Part shown: positions 52,356-62,600 of the stretch, in pieces
Numbering within the stretch: position 1 is the stretch's first letter
How the letters are laid out: each line of letters begins with the position of its first letter
Assembly (NCBI RefSeq): GCF_001957135.1
Contig: NZ_MPHK01000006.1
Span: forward strand, 168,884-232,883
Direction: 5' to 3'
DNA length: 64,000 nucleotides
Origin: Shewanella sp. UCD-KL21
GTDB lineage: Bacteria > Pseudomonadota > Gammaproteobacteria > Enterobacterales > Shewanellaceae
Position numbers and translations under genes: made by a program
Notes under the pieces: generated by a model
The model's database searches: none
What the model was told of the DNA's origin: nothing
The model's input: the letters and a program-made list of their open reading frames with translations, nothing else

Positions 52356-54785
52356 TTAGAAGTCTGAACTCAATTCATTTATCATCACCCCAAATGGCAC
52401 CACGTTTAACTCACCGTTTATTCTTTCTAATTTGAAAAATTGCGGCATATTAAAATAATGCTGTGATGATACCCCTTGCTCAAATGCAAAACTGTGGCTT
52501 TCTTTTTCTACCAACTCCTGCATCGACATATTTTCATATAATTGATGTTTAAGCTCGTTTGCTTCATCAATAATAAACACATCTAAAACATCGGGTCGCT
52601 GGCGTAAAAAGTATTGCTTTGCCCCTTTGGAAATATACAACTTAATGACATTGGGGATACTGCCGTAGGGATCGGCTTTGATAATGGCTGCTGGTGCATT
52701 GAGTTGCGGCTTTTTAAAACGCTGCACTTTTATCGGCCCAGCTTTAACCGCGTCATCACCCAAGAGGTTATACACCAAACCCATGGGATTAAAATATAAA
52801 CCATAACGATGGCCGCCAAGCTGTAACGGATGCATTAACCCTGAGGAAGCGCGCGCCTCATAACAGTATTTGACGCATTGAGAAAAAATCCCCTGCAGCG
52901 CATCATGTAATTGTTTTTTCAGTCGTTGGGCACAGGCAACAATATTAATGTCCACTTGCTCAGGCTTACATTTTAAGCCTATGGCAACAAAAGACAGCGC
53001 CTCCAATAACCCCAATTGACCTTTAAAGCGATGGCATTGCCACTCACCCCAACTATTGAGACAGATAATATCAATGGTAGACAACATATTTTGCTGTTTT
53101 TTGCCTAATGAAAAGACATTAGAGTTCATGTAATCAATCATGATCTCTTGCCCTTGCCACTTGATGGTTGGGTCGTGATCAATATTGGCAACCACAATAA
53201 TTTTTTTATAAAAAAATGGCTGACACAATTCAGCTTTGGACACTTTGCTTGCTGCCGTCATCAGCGGATTGAGGCTTAATGCTAATTGAGTCAAGCGGGT
53301 TTTACGGTGTTTACTGCGGCTATATTCTTGCCACTGAGTGTCCGCTGTAGAAATATCATTCATTACCGCCCATGCAATCAATGCCACCGGAGTATCGGCT
53401 TTAATAATGGCAGACTCACCTAATAGCTGCCCTGAATTATGCGGCTGTCGATATAAGTAGAATCGTGACTCTTTAGGGCTATGGATAATGGTTAAATGAG
53501 GCTCTGTAATTGAGCTGCTCCAGAGCTTATTTAAGGGTAATAATTGATGTTCATCGTCACTAAAATAAGTATGAAGTTTACGGGCAAGGATCCCTAATTC
53601 TTCTACTCTAAAGCGATCACTTAATGCTTGCTTTGAGGCAAAGTCCAATAAGGTACGATAACTAATTAACAGTAATTCATTAAGCTGCTTGTTAAACCAT
53701 TTAAGTTGCCCTGAATGCCAGTGTTGGCTGTTATCCAGTGTTTCTAACAAACTATGGGGCCAGCCCCAATCCTCAACCAATTGCTGTATTTTATCTCTAC
53801 GCCAATCTCCGGCCACGCAGCGATTTGTTAAGTTAACACCGCACTTAAGATAAAAACAGCGGCGCACAATTTCCAGACGACGGGTGTCACGTCGCGCTTG
53901 TAAATAAGCCTCAATACGCTGATATAAAATTAAATAGGCATCATTGGATTCAGTAAAGTCCACTTGCAGACACTGTTGCCAAATCTGCTGGGTAATGAAA
54001 TTTGCTTGGGGATAATCTGCGGCATAGGTTTCCAGCAGCAGTACCTTGAGTAAGGCTTTATGGGGTTTATTGAGCCCCTTATAAAGTTGCCATAATGAGG
54101 CGCCAAAATATTCTGTTGCCGGCATGGATTGCACATCACCTAAAAACAGCACCTCTTTATCATCGTCAGCACCTGGCCACCACCCAACCGCTTTACCCGC
54201 CAAACGAATATGGGAGCGATAAAACTCTTCTAATAATAACCAATGCTGAGTGCTGCCACTGTGCTCTTCGCCTAGGGAGCTATAGCAATTATCAAACGCG
54301 CTGCATTCCCTGAACTGTAACGGATGCACTAGATAAAAATTCACTTCGAAATCAAAGCTCGCAAACCACTGAGTCAACAGGTCTGTTTTTTCAGTGATTA
54401 AGACTAAATCGCCATGACTTAAGCTTGCTTTGTAAACCAGCCACACATCGACATCACTTTTAGGGTTTTGGCCAAAACTTGCTGTGCTGCCCATGGAGTA
54501 CACCCCTTCAAACGCACAGGGTTGGGCAGCTTGTACATCCAAGCTGGGCAAGCCGAGGTGATTGCGCGCCAGTTCCATGGCTGGCGTCATTGCAAACTGA
54601 CCGATCCCAAAAGGGGTCAAGGCGGAGTTACTGCCGGGCAGCTGTACATTATGGTGATGGATTAAATAAGGAATGATATCGAAAAGCTGTTGCTGAACTG
54701 GCGACAATAAAGATTTAACTCGTTCATATCGAACAAGATTGAGTTGATTGGCTATCTCGGCTGAGCGATAAACATTTTGATTCAA
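52356..54785 (-). CDS. cyaA: Class I adenylate cyclase
   Basis: 809 residues. The nucleotidyltransferase-type catalytic half is at the N-terminus (VYSMGSTASFGQNPKSDVDV, with the DVDVW metal-binding Asp pair) and a regulatory half follows. It makes cAMP for CRP. It starts TTG at 54785 (MNQNVYRSAEIANQL) with CAGGATG upstream; E. coli cyaA likewise uses UUG. E. coli CyaA has 848 residues. Divergent from hemC with a CRP-like site between, as in E. coli. Confidence 0.94.
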   Translation of the reverse strand: MNQNVYRSAEIANQLNLVRYERVKSLLSPVQQQLFDIIPYLIHHHNVQLPGSNSALTPFGIGQFAMTPAMELARNHLGLPSLDVQAAQPCAFEGVYSMGSTASFGQNPKSDVDVWLVYKASLSHGDLVLITEKTDLLTQWFASFDFEVNFYLVHPLQFRECSAFDNCYSSLGEEHSGSTQHWLLLEEFYRSHIRLAGKAVGWWPGADDDKEVLFLGDVQSMPATEYFGASLWQLYKGLNKPHKALLKVLLLETYAADYPQANFITQQIWQQCLQVDFTESNDAYLILYQRIEAYLQARRDTRRLEIVRRCFYLKCGVNLTNRCVAGDWRRDKIQQLVEDWGWPHSLLETLDNSQHWHSGQLKWFNKQLNELLLISYRTLLDFASKQALSDRFRVEELGILARKLHTYFSDDEHQLLPLNKLWSSSITEPHLTIIHSPKESRFYLYRQPHNSGQLLGESAIIKADTPVALIAWAVMNDISTADTQWQEYSRSKHRKTRLTQLALSLNPLMTAASKVSKAELCQPFFYKKIIVVANIDHDPTIKWQGQEIMIDYMNSNVFSLGKKQQNMLSTIDIICLNSWGEWQCHRFKGQLGLLEALSFVAIGLKCKPEQVDINIVACAQRLKKQLHDALQGIFSQCVKYCYEARASSGLMHPLQLGGHRYGLYFNPMGLVYNLLGDDAVKAGPIKVQRFKKPQLNAPAAIIKADPYGSIPNVIKLYISKGAKQYFLRQRPDVLDVFIIDEANELKHQLYENMSMQELVEKESHSFAFEQGVSSQHYFNMPQFFKLERINGELNVVPFGVMINELSSDF

Positions 54786-54921
54786 AGTATCATCCTGTTA
54801 CTAGCACTAAGTTACTAATTATCAACATACTGCAACGCAGTTAAAAACCATGTTGATTAGCGTTAAATAAATTAGTAGAAACGTGATCATGTTAGCACTT
54901 TCATTTAAATACGCCAGTAAA

Positions 54922-54937
54922 TGAGATCCACGTCACA
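54922..54937. promoter_or_regulatory. CRP-like site between cyaA and hemC
   Basis: TGAGATCCACGTCACA matches TGTGA-N6-TCACA at 9 of 10 conserved positions with correct spacing. It is 137 bp before the cyaA start and 106 bp before hemC. In E. coli CRP represses cyaA as feedback; the same is plausible. Confidence 0.55.
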
Positions 54938-55042
54938 AAAAAACTACGTGCACAGTTCAAACAATCGCTATCGATTTGTTACATCTGCTTTCTGGCAATG
55001 TTAGCATTATTGCAATTAAGTCTATTGATGGAACTCTTTGGC

Positions 55043-55972
55043 ATGTCTCAAAATGTTATTCGTATCGCTACACGTAAAAGCCCACTTGCAATGTGGCAAG
55101 CAGAATTCGTAAAAGCTGAGCTTGAACGTATTCATTCAGATTTAACCGTTGAGCTATTACCAATGAGCACGAAAGGAGACGTTATTTTAGATACGCCTCT
55201 GGCTAAAGTTGGTGGTAAAGGTCTTTTTGTTAAAGAACTTGAAGTTGCCATGCTTGAAGATCGCGCTGATATCGCGGTGCATTCAATGAAAGATGTACCG
55301 GTAGACTTCCCAGAAGGTCTAGGTTTACAAGTGATTTGTGAGCGTGAAGATCCACGTGATGCATTCGTATCAAACACCTACAAAACCATTGAAGAATTGC
55401 CACAAGGCGCTGTTGTTGGTACTTCAAGCCTGCGTCGTCAGTGTCAAATTCGTGCCGCTCGCCCTGACTTAGTCATTAAAGACTTACGTGGCAATGTTGG
55501 CACTCGCTTAGCTAAATTAGATAGCGGCGATTACGATGCAATTATCTTAGCGGCAGCGGGTCTTATCCGTTTAAAACTTGATCAGCGTATTGCCAGCTTT
55601 ATTTCAGCTGAAGATTCACTCCCTGCAAACGGCCAAGGCGCTGTCGGCATCGAATGTCGTATGAATGACGAACGCGTTAAAGCATTGCTTGCACCACTTG
55701 AGCATCTAGAAACTCGTTACCGCGTTTTTGCTGAAAGAGCGATGAATATGCGCTTAGAAGGTGGTTGTCAGGTGCCAATTGGTGCTTATGCTGAAATTGA
55801 TGGCGATAGCTTACATCTTCGTGGCCTAGTGGGTAACCCAGATGGCAGTCAAATCATTGAAGGTAATGTCACAGGTTTAAAAACTGATGCGGTTGCATTA
55901 GGTGAGCAACTGGCTGAAGATTTACTTAGCCGCGGTGCTAAAACCATTCTAGACGCTGTTTACAACCAGTAA
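55043..55972 (+). CDS. hemC: Hydroxymethylbilane synthase (porphobilinogen deaminase)
   Basis: 309 residues. [17 protein letters not shown] at the N-terminus, [14 protein letters not shown] for cofactor/substrate binding, and the dipyrromethane-anchoring Cys in [13 protein letters not shown]. It joins four porphobilinogens. The start at 55043 (MSQNVIRIA) is set by homology; in-frame upstream ATG codons at 54998 and 55028 would add a non-conserved leader. hemD follows after 5 bp. Confidence 0.95.
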   Translation: MSQNVIRIATRKSPLAMWQAEFVKAELERIHSDLTVELLPMSTKGDVILDTPLAKVGGKGLFVKELEVAMLEDRADIAVHSMKDVPVDFPEGLGLQVICEREDPRDAFVSNTYKTIEELPQGAVVGTSSLRRQCQIRAARPDLVIKDLRGNVGTRLAKLDSGDYDAIILAAAGLIRLKLDQRIASFISAEDSLPANGQGAVGIECRMNDERVKALLAPLEHLETRYRVFAERAMNMRLEGGCQVPIGAYAEIDGDSLHLRGLVGNPDGSQIIEGNVTGLKTDAVALGEQLAEDLLSRGAKTILDAVYNQ

Positions 55973-55977
55973 TCGAG

Positions 55978-56694
55978 ATGAAAGTCTTACTGTCGCGCCC
56001 TGAGGGGCGCAATCAAGCTATGGCAGATAAGCTTACAATGAAAGGAGTCGACTTCATGGTCACTCCTTTATTAGCTGTAATGCCTACTCACGACAGAATT
56101 AACTCCAACACCCTCACCCAAGCTGACGGGATAATTTTTATCAGCGCCAATGCGGTAAAATTTGCTGCCATTAGCCTTAAAAATCAATTTCCAGATTGTC
56201 GCTATTACGCCGTTGGCCAAGCCACCGCTGATGCCCTGTCGCAATATAACATTATTCCTGAAATTGCCCCCGAAGACAGCCAAGACAGTGAAGGTTTGTT
56301 ATCACTGACATCATTAGGTGATATTAAAAATCAACACATTGTTATAGTAAGAGGTATTGGCGGCCGCGAAACTATCGCTGAGCAACTGACTATCAGACAG
56401 GCCAATGTTTGCTACTGGGAAGTCTACCAACGCAGCCTGCCAAAGCTAGATCCAGCCTTGGTTTGCCATCAATGGCAGCAGTTCGGCATTGATACCATTA
56501 TCGTCACCAGTGGCGATGTGCTAGAAAATCTAATTAAACTTGTTCCAAAAGAGTTATTTGCATGGTTGCAATCATGTCATATTATAGTCCCCAGTAATCG
56601 AGTGGAGCAAAAGGCAAAAATAGCCGGGTTTACTCACGTCAGCAATGCAAATGGCGCGAATACTCAAGCTGTTTTAACGGCATTGTCTATTTAA
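55978..56694 (+). CDS. hemD: Uroporphyrinogen-III synthase
   Basis: 238 residues, two-domain fold with the loosely conserved VLLSRPEGRNQ start, ADGIIFISANAVKFA, VGQATADAL, IVRGIGGRETI and TIIVTSGDVLENL. It cyclises hydroxymethylbilane. Second gene of hemCDXY. Confidence 0.9.
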   Translation: MKVLLSRPEGRNQAMADKLTMKGVDFMVTPLLAVMPTHDRINSNTLTQADGIIFISANAVKFAAISLKNQFPDCRYYAVGQATADALSQYNIIPEIAPEDSQDSEGLLSLTSLGDIKNQHIVIVRGIGGRETIAEQLTIRQANVCYWEVYQRSLPKLDPALVCHQWQQFGIDTIIVTSGDVLENLIKLVPKELFAWLQSCHIIVPSNRVEQKAKIAGFTHVSNANGANTQAVLTALSI

Positions 56695-56827
56695 CTAGTA
56701 GCAAGTCATTTGTATTTGCGATCATGGTTAATCCTGCCAAACTGTAACTTTGCCCTATAGTGTTTTTGCTCGCATTAATGATTTGGTCGCACTCTGGATG
56801 ATCAAACTAGGTACTCAAGGACAGCTC

Positions 56828-58051
56828 ATGGAACACAACAAACAAGATCCTAATCAACAAGCTCATTCAGACAATGATGTGATTGAATCAACTCCAGTCA
56901 TTGAAGCAACTCCTACCAAAGACGAACAGAAGCTCAGCGAACCTGAGTCAGCAATGCCCTCGTCAACGGTTGAAAGTCCAGCCGAAAAATCTACAGCTGA
57001 TCCAGAAACAAAGCGCCGTAGTAAAAGTTCATGGTGGGTGCGTTTCAGTATTCTTATTTGCCTTATCATTGCCATTGGCGGAATAGGCCTAAGCTATTTG
57101 CTATGGATGGAACTGCAAGAGCAAAAACAACAGCTGCAAACTCAAAATCAGCAAACCAGCGTAATAGGTAGTCAAGTCACACAAGCGCTGGTAGAACCCA
57201 ATAAACGCATTGCAGTATTAGAAGCCCAGCAACAGCAAAATTCACAGGCTTATCAGCAACAAGCGCAATTAGTAAAATCACAACAGCAATTACAACAACG
57301 AGTCGCCACACTGGCGCAGCGGAATCCAAACAACTGGATGGCATCAGAAGCTGAATACTTAGTGCGAATGGCTGCCAGAAAACTGGCTCTTGAGAACGAC
57401 CCTAAAACAGCTGCAAGTTTATTAAAATCTGCAGATGAGCGCATTGAAGCAATGAAAGATCCCACTTTATTGCCCATACGCCGCGCACTAGCTAATGATC
57501 TCGCAACAACTAATGCCATCAAAACCACTGATGTTGCCGGCAGCATTTATACCATTGACGGCATACTCAACCAGCTCGATACTTTGCCATTAAATCGCGC
57601 TAAAGCCCAAGCAGCAGAAGACTTAGCAGAGCAAAATGCCATCTCCGATTCAGTGGATGATTGGCAAAGTAATTTAGCTAAAACTTGGCATTCAGTGACA
57701 GACGGCTTTATCACTATTCGTAAGCGCACCACAGATCTTGAGCCATTACTTGCCCCAGATCAGCAATGGTATCTGGTTGAAAATATCCGCAATAAATTAC
57801 TTCAAGCCCAATTAGCCCTGTATCAACATGATCAAGTTAACTATCGCCAGTCGGTTGGCTTTGCGCGAACATGGATCCAGCAATACTTTGATTTAGATGA
57901 AGAGAAAACCCAAGAGGCACTACGTGCTTTAGATGCACTAATGACAGTTACCATTGAAGAAATAAATCAGCAAAACTTTGACTCAACCCGTTTACTGCAA
58001 CAGCTCATTACTTACGGTGAGTTGGTTCCAGCAGAGGAACCACAGTCATGA
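56828..58051 (+). CDS. hemX: HemX-like inner-membrane protein
   Basis: 407 residues. A disordered acidic N-terminus, one membrane helix (about residues 70-92, FSILICLIIAIGGIGLSYLLW), a Gln-rich coiled coil and a helical periplasmic domain (NPNNWMASEAEYLVRMAARKL is the conserved part). Often annotated as a methyltransferase, but no such domain is present. The start ATG 56828 has AAGGA (56817-56821) six bases upstream; an in-frame ATG at 56750 lacks one. It overlaps hemY by ATGA. Confidence 0.88.
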   Translation: MEHNKQDPNQQAHSDNDVIESTPVIEATPTKDEQKLSEPESAMPSSTVESPAEKSTADPETKRRSKSSWWVRFSILICLIIAIGGIGLSYLLWMELQEQKQQLQTQNQQTSVIGSQVTQALVEPNKRIAVLEAQQQQNSQAYQQQAQLVKSQQQLQQRVATLAQRNPNNWMASEAEYLVRMAARKLALENDPKTAASLLKSADERIEAMKDPTLLPIRRALANDLATTNAIKTTDVAGSIYTIDGILNQLDTLPLNRAKAQAAEDLAEQNAISDSVDDWQSNLAKTWHSVTDGFITIRKRTTDLEPLLAPDQQWYLVENIRNKLLQAQLALYQHDQVNYRQSVGFARTWIQQYFDLDEEKTQEALRALDALMTVTIEEINQQNFDSTRLLQQLITYGELVPAEEPQS

Positions 58052-59220
58052 TTAAAACTCTTGCATATGTGATTATCATTTTAATCGGCTTTTGTATTAG
58101 CCCTTTTATTATTGGCAACACAGGTTATGTTTATATTGCGGCGGGCGATTATCAAATAGAAACCAGTTTAGTCTTTGGCTTACTAGGGTTAATTTTATTT
58201 TATGCGGCGCTGCAGCTAGTTGAATGGCTGATTATTTTTCTACTGAATATCATTATTCATAGCCGCTATTTACCTGATCGCTGGCGCAAAAAAGCCGCTA
58301 AAAAGCATACCTTACAAGGGGCATTAGCACTGGCAGAAGAAGACTGGCCTAGTGCAGAAAAAGCCATGTCTAAAGGCGCAGCAAAAGGCGAACTGCCGGC
58401 TTTAAATTTATTTGCCGCCGCCCGCGCAGCTCATCATCAGCACAATAACCAAGCCCGTGACCAATATTTAGATCAAGCGGCAGAAGATCCGCTAGCACAA
58501 ACGGCCGCTAGAACTTCTAAAACTCGCTACCTTATTCAACAGGGTAAATTAGCAGAGGCAAGAGTCGAGCTACAATTACTCAATCCAACCAGTAAAAGTA
58601 AAACCCCAGTTTTAAAATTAGCCTTGGATTTATATCAGCTACAAGAAGACTGGCAAGCATTAAAGTTACTTTTACCTGCTATTAAAAAACGTCACATCGT
58701 TACTGATGAGATATTTAATACCATAGAGCAAAAAACCAATATCGCCCTACTAACAGCGGCAACTGAATCTAACGAACAAGATCTTGAGAAATGCTGGCAC
58801 TGGCTTAGTAAAGCTGAGCGCAGTCAACCGACTCTCATCGCCATCTATGCGCGTGGTTTATGTCAATATGAACGTAAAAAAGATGCCTTAAAGCTGCTCA
58901 CTAAGAGTTTGAAAGCCGAACCCAGTGACACTATTTTATCGGCCTTGCCCCACATTCTAGATGCCGACGATGACGAAATAAGAAAGCTACTGCAACGTTA
59001 CCAGCAAACCCATGAACATGATGCGGGATATCAAGTATGTTTAGCCAAGTTAGCCATGCAAAAACGTGATACTAAAGTCGCAAAAGAGCACTGGACAAAA
59101 GTATGTGACGTATCGCCATTACGACAACATTGGTTAGCGTTAGCGCAGATCCAAGAACAGCTCGGTGAAAACACCGCTGCACTGCAGAGCTATCGCAAAG
59201 CGGCAAATGCTAGCGAGTAA
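58048..59220 (+). CDS. hemY: HemY-like tetratricopeptide membrane protein
   Basis: 390 residues. Two membrane helices at the N-terminus (about 4-22 and 42-65), then TPR-like helical repeats with QGALALAEEDWPSAEKAMSK and ALKLLTKSLKAEPSD. It is the gammaproteobacterial HemY of the hemCDXY operon, distinct from the Bacillus coproporphyrinogen oxidase of the same name; likely an organiser of tetrapyrrole enzymes at the membrane. Start overlaps hemX (ATGA). Confidence 0.9.
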   Translation: MIKTLAYVIIILIGFCISPFIIGNTGYVYIAAGDYQIETSLVFGLLGLILFYAALQLVEWLIIFLLNIIIHSRYLPDRWRKKAAKKHTLQGALALAEEDWPSAEKAMSKGAAKGELPALNLFAAARAAHHQHNNQARDQYLDQAAEDPLAQTAARTSKTRYLIQQGKLAEARVELQLLNPTSKSKTPVLKLALDLYQLQEDWQALKLLLPAIKKRHIVTDEIFNTIEQKTNIALLTAATESNEQDLEKCWHWLSKAERSQPTLIAIYARGLCQYERKKDALKLLTKSLKAEPSDTILSALPHILDADDDEIRKLLQRYQQTHEHDAGYQVCLAKLAMQKRDTKVAKEHWTKVCDVSPLRQHWLALAQIQEQLGENTAALQSYRKAANASE

Positions 59221-59651
59221 AATTTATGCATTAGTTAAGCAATGATTTCATAATGAATTAATCGCTTTCTATAATCAGTTAGACACTAAAACCTGCCTTT
59301 GTGCAGGTTTTTTTATAGCTTTTTTATACGCAAAATGAGTGAGCCTAGCCTCAAAGCCCCCGTAAACAGCCGCACAATATCAACTAATGCTAATGTATTA
59401 AAAAATTAACATTTACCTGTAATCCCTTAGTTGTATTGATTTACCGAAGTTTTTTATTTCGCTTTTAAATTCATAAGTTTATTAGAGCCGATTAAGCGGT
59501 CAAAAAATTGACCACTGGTAATGCCAGTGCTAAAATTGTTAAATTGCGGTTAATTTAAATTTCAAACTTATAACAGCGAAATACCTCGATATGAATAGTT
59601 ATGCTAACACTATGAATATCAGGTTTAATGCGGGTTATTGGAGCTAAGGTC
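59221..59651 (+). other. Intergenic region hemY to adhesin, likely adhesin promoter
   Basis: 431 bp without a gene. After the hemY terminator the DNA is AT-rich. Two small inverted repeats lie at 59498-59513 (GGTCAA/TTGACC) and 59513-59529 (CACTGG/CCAGTG), possible regulator sites. TTGGAG at 59638-59643 is the adhesin ribosome site. Confidence 0.5.
59290..59313 (+). terminator. Intrinsic terminator of hemCDXY
   Basis: ACCTGC (59290-59295) pairs with GCAGGT (59302-59307), loop of six, then seven T. It lies 69 bp past hemY. Confidence 0.88.
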
Positions 59652-62600
59652 ATGAGTTCTGTTGTAACGACAAAAAATGGTGTTTTAAATTCAGCTAATG
59701 GAGAGGTTACCCTCACGTTGAATAATGAAACAAAAAACATTCTTCCAGGAGATACTATTCCTGCAGGGGCAGAACTCCAAGTAGCCGATGGCATTGCATT
59801 TGTGGTGACCTTTGATGATGGCACTATTCTCAATGGCGACAACATAGCTGAAAACTCATCAGCCGACACAGTCATCGATATGACCACAGATGAACTCGCT
59901 GAGATTCAAGCTTTACAAGCATTAATTGAATCCGGTGAAGATCCAACCGCTGAACTACCTGAAACCGCAGCAGGTGAGACAGCAACTAACCAAGGTGGTA
60001 GTGATTTCGCTTCATTAGCTCGTGAAGGCTCAGAAACTATTGCCACAGCAGGTTTCGATACCTCCTTTGATGCACCTGAAATTTTAACCGCAAATCTTAC
60101 ATTAGGTGAAGATGGCGTTAATGCGCTAAATAACAACTTTAATGTAGCTCAGTTTACCGATAATTTTGTAAATGGTGTGTCTTTTACAACCTCTTCTGGA
60201 TTATCAGGTTTTACCGGTGACTTTGGTTCACCGGGTTCATTTTCTTACCTTCCTGGCGACACTATTACCTTCATGGTCGGTGGCGTCACTATTGCTACTT
60301 TTAGCGCCGATGTTATTCAAGGGGATATTCTATTCCTACAGGATATTGCTGGTACTTTGCTGTCAGATACCAACATGGATTATGTTGAGAACATGGCTAT
60401 TTTCCTTCAAGCCTTGGATAACGATTTATCCGACGGTATTGATGACGGTATTTTAAATACTAATAGTCTGGTGAATATTGATGACAGCTACAGCACTAAT
60501 ATCAATGTTTTATTATCCGTTCACGAAGCATTAGCCAATTATATTGACCCCACCACGGGTCAACCATTAAATATAGCCACAGCAGGTAAAGAGATGATCT
60601 CTCAAGTACTTGCTGAATTAGGTATTATTTTTACCCGTGATACAGAAAGACAAGAAGATGGCCAAAATGTATTTGAAACCATTGCGATGGAGCATGTTGC
60701 AGATACCATCGATGACATTGCTGGCGATAGAATCCCTGATGAGCATGACGAACGTACTGTAGATACTCTTGAAGTACCTGGTGGCTTAGTCACCTATAAC
60801 TATAATGAACTCGATGGGCAAATTACCTTCTCAGCCAACGACCTATTAGACGGTGCTGTTGGACAACAAGTTATTGATCAAAACCTATTAGTCACTAACG
60901 TACGCCTTAGTGCTGCTTTTGAAGATATTGGTACGTTGCAAGATTTAGGTGATGGGAATTACGTCATTATTCTCAACGAAGGCATCACTCAGTATGATCT
61001 TGAAGGCCTAAGTCTTGATTACCGCGTAGAAGATTGGACTGTATTTAGAGACGTTACCTCTGCCACCCAAGATCAATATAAATCACATCTATCAGCTGAT
61101 ATTCCAGATGTTTTTGAAGATGTTGGCTTTAACCAGTTTACTGTCAATAGTGAACTAACCTTTGATACTGACCAAGAATTATTTATCAACTTCACCAGCG
61201 AGTTACTCAGTGAGCAACTGGGTTACCCCATTGCCGAATATGCTGATGATTATTTAGTCCCATTAGAATACTCCAACGATGGCGGCCTGACTTGGCAAAC
61301 CATGACGATCACTGGTATTGATTCAAGTGGTGATTTAGCACGTCCAATTTTTGGTTTCACCCTAGAAGCAGGTAATGACAGCATTCTTATTCGCGTGCCT
61401 ATTTTTGACGATGCCATTATTGAACCAACTGAATATTTCAATGCCATTGTTACTGGTGAAAATGTTTATGATGAAGAACTAGAATTTGCCATTTTTGATA
61501 ACGATGGTAACGGCTCAGACTTACCAGTTGTCGATATTGACTACGCCGTTGTTGTAGAAGGAATGGAGTTTGCGTTATTCACCCTTACGTTAAGCGAGCC
61601 AAGCACTGAAACCATTACTATAGAATACAGCTCTGAAGAGTTAACCGCATTATTCGGAGAAGATTTTACTAACGTTAGTGGTACTGTAACCTTCTTACCT
61701 GGTGAAACTACTGCTTATATTAGCGTCCCGATTACAGATGACTTAATCGTTGAAGGTAGCCCAGAGTTTGCGCTAATAAACTTATCTAATCCAACCAATG
61801 CTGTACTAGGTGATACTCAGGCGACGTTACGTATTTATGATAATGATTTACCAGATAATACCGCTATTACGCTAGATATTGATCCAGTCACTGGCGACAA
61901 TTTACTTACGCCAGATGAATCTACAGGGTTAATTACCATAACAGGTACCGTCACTGCTGACAGCTCCATTACAACCGGTATTATTATGTTGACTATTAAT
62001 GGTCAACAATACCAAGCTATTATGCAAGCAGACGGTACTTTCGCTGTTGAAGTTGCAGCAAGTGATTTGCTTAACGATGCTGACACCGTGATAGATGGTA
62101 TTGTCTATGGATATGGCGCTGAAGGCGCCAAAGGCACTTCTTCAGCAACTGAAGATTATGATATCCCCACTGAGGCGCAAAACGACAGTATAGTTGTTGC
62201 CGAGGATAATGTCGCAGAAGGTAATGTTCTAGATAATGATACGGATCTTGATGATAATTTAACCGTTGTCAATTTTGAAATTAATGGTGAATCTTACCCA
62301 GCTGGCTCCTCAGTTACCCTTGAAGAAGGCATATTGCAGTTAAATGCTGATGGCTCTTATACATTTACACCAAATACAGATTGGAATGGTCAAGTTCCAG
62401 TTATCACCTATACGACCAACACTGGTGTAATTGCCACACTCACTATTGAAGTCACCCCTGAAGCTGACGGAGCTCCTGGGGTCACAATTAATACTGACGC
62501 TAATAATGATGGCATCATCAGTGAAGAAGAATTAGCTAATAATACTGAAGTATCAGTCACCATCGGCCTAACTGATACCGGGGCTCAAGTTGGCGACACA

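Noticed and set aside
56750..58051. Uroporphyrin-III C-methyltransferase
   Set aside because: HemX is often so named, but this protein has one membrane helix, coiled coil and no methyltransferase motifs.
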